Below, one piece after another: positions 63,937 to 64,000 of a stretch of 64,000 nucleotides of DNA. A program made the position numbers and the translations under genes. Within the stretch, counting starts at the first letter, position 1, and the number at the start of each line of letters is the position of its first letter. This DNA comes from Microbulbifer variabilis (GTDB lineage: Bacteria > Pseudomonadota > Gammaproteobacteria > Pseudomonadales > Cellvibrionaceae): NCBI RefSeq assembly GCF_020524905.1, contig NZ_JAIVKI010000006.1, forward strand, positions 1 to 64,000. Reading direction: 5' to 3'. Under the pieces are notes generated by a model. It searched no databases. It was not told where the DNA came from and saw nothing but the letters and a program-made list of their open reading frames with translations.

Positions 63937-64000
63937 GCATTTTTCTTAAAAAAATATGACCAACAGGTGCCATGAATAACAGTTAAGGCAGCCACAATGC

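Overview
The window reads as chromosomal DNA of a heterotrophic Gram-negative gammaproteobacterium, most likely a marine or polysaccharide-degrading type (Cellvibrionales/Microbulbifer-like; this is inference from gene content, not a database result). Supporting signs are LolCDE lipoprotein release, a TonB-dependent receptor, an outer-membrane porin, the alpha-2-macroglobulin/PbpC pair, and a methylcitrate cycle with the AcnD/PrpF variant. No rRNA, tRNA or CRISPR array was recognised.

Layout. 1-6 kb: a possible transposase fragment at the left edge, a nitrilase-superfamily hydrolase, and a minus-strand three-gene set (peptidyl-prolyl isomerase, HupE/UreJ-type membrane protein, DUF3604 PHP-like protein). 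6-10.2 kb: a BlaI-type repressor, a BlaR1-like M56 membrane protease fused to an M23 (LytM) domain, and a second M23 endopeptidase. 10.4-16 kb: an AT-rich accessory stretch with a secreted esterase gene split by a complete IS30-family element (26-bp inverted repeats, 3-bp AGG target duplication; removing it restores the frame), a small dimeric-barrel protein, a lipoprotein, an orphan protein and a Tse2-like protein. 16-28 kb: Tat-exported GMC oxidoreductase, asnS, a tandem pair of Abhydrolase_9 membrane proteins, lolC-lolD-lolE, and a DUF2062 membrane protein.

28-35 kb is the propionate block: a GntR/FCD regulator with two TTGT-N2-ACAA palindromes in front of it, then prpB, prpC, acnD and prpF, ending at a strong terminator. 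A stand-alone prpD lies 26 kb away (61.2-62.7 kb), so both known ways of dehydrating 2-methylcitrate appear to be encoded. 35-41 kb holds a 2OG-Fe(II) oxygenase, a solitary TonB-dependent receptor with a hairpin leader and a long-armed terminator, and a YdeI-like protein. 41-49 kb is a minus-strand envelope operon: a lipoprotein alpha-2-macroglobulin with an intact thioester motif, PbpC overlapping it by 4 bp, then a small TPR-like ORF and a DUF4124/TonB-C-like protein whose 5' end looks frameshifted.

49-56 kb is a run of small secreted or lipoprotein orphans, an S1 protease, an S41-type protease, a YbjQ protein, a DUF6624-like protein and an alpha/beta hydrolase. 56-61 kb is a tripartite ABC efflux-type operon (HlyD-type adaptor, ATPase, duplicated MacB/FtsX permease). 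The window ends with prpD and a porin.

The most unusual piece is the BlaI / M56-M23 fusion / M23 operon, which looks like a cell-wall-sensing or cell-wall-cutting relay in which the usual beta-lactam sensor domain is replaced by a peptidoglycan hydrolase fold. Two small loci (near 41.08 and 49.1-49.3 kb) carry single-base homopolymer indels and are either pseudogenes or sequence errors.
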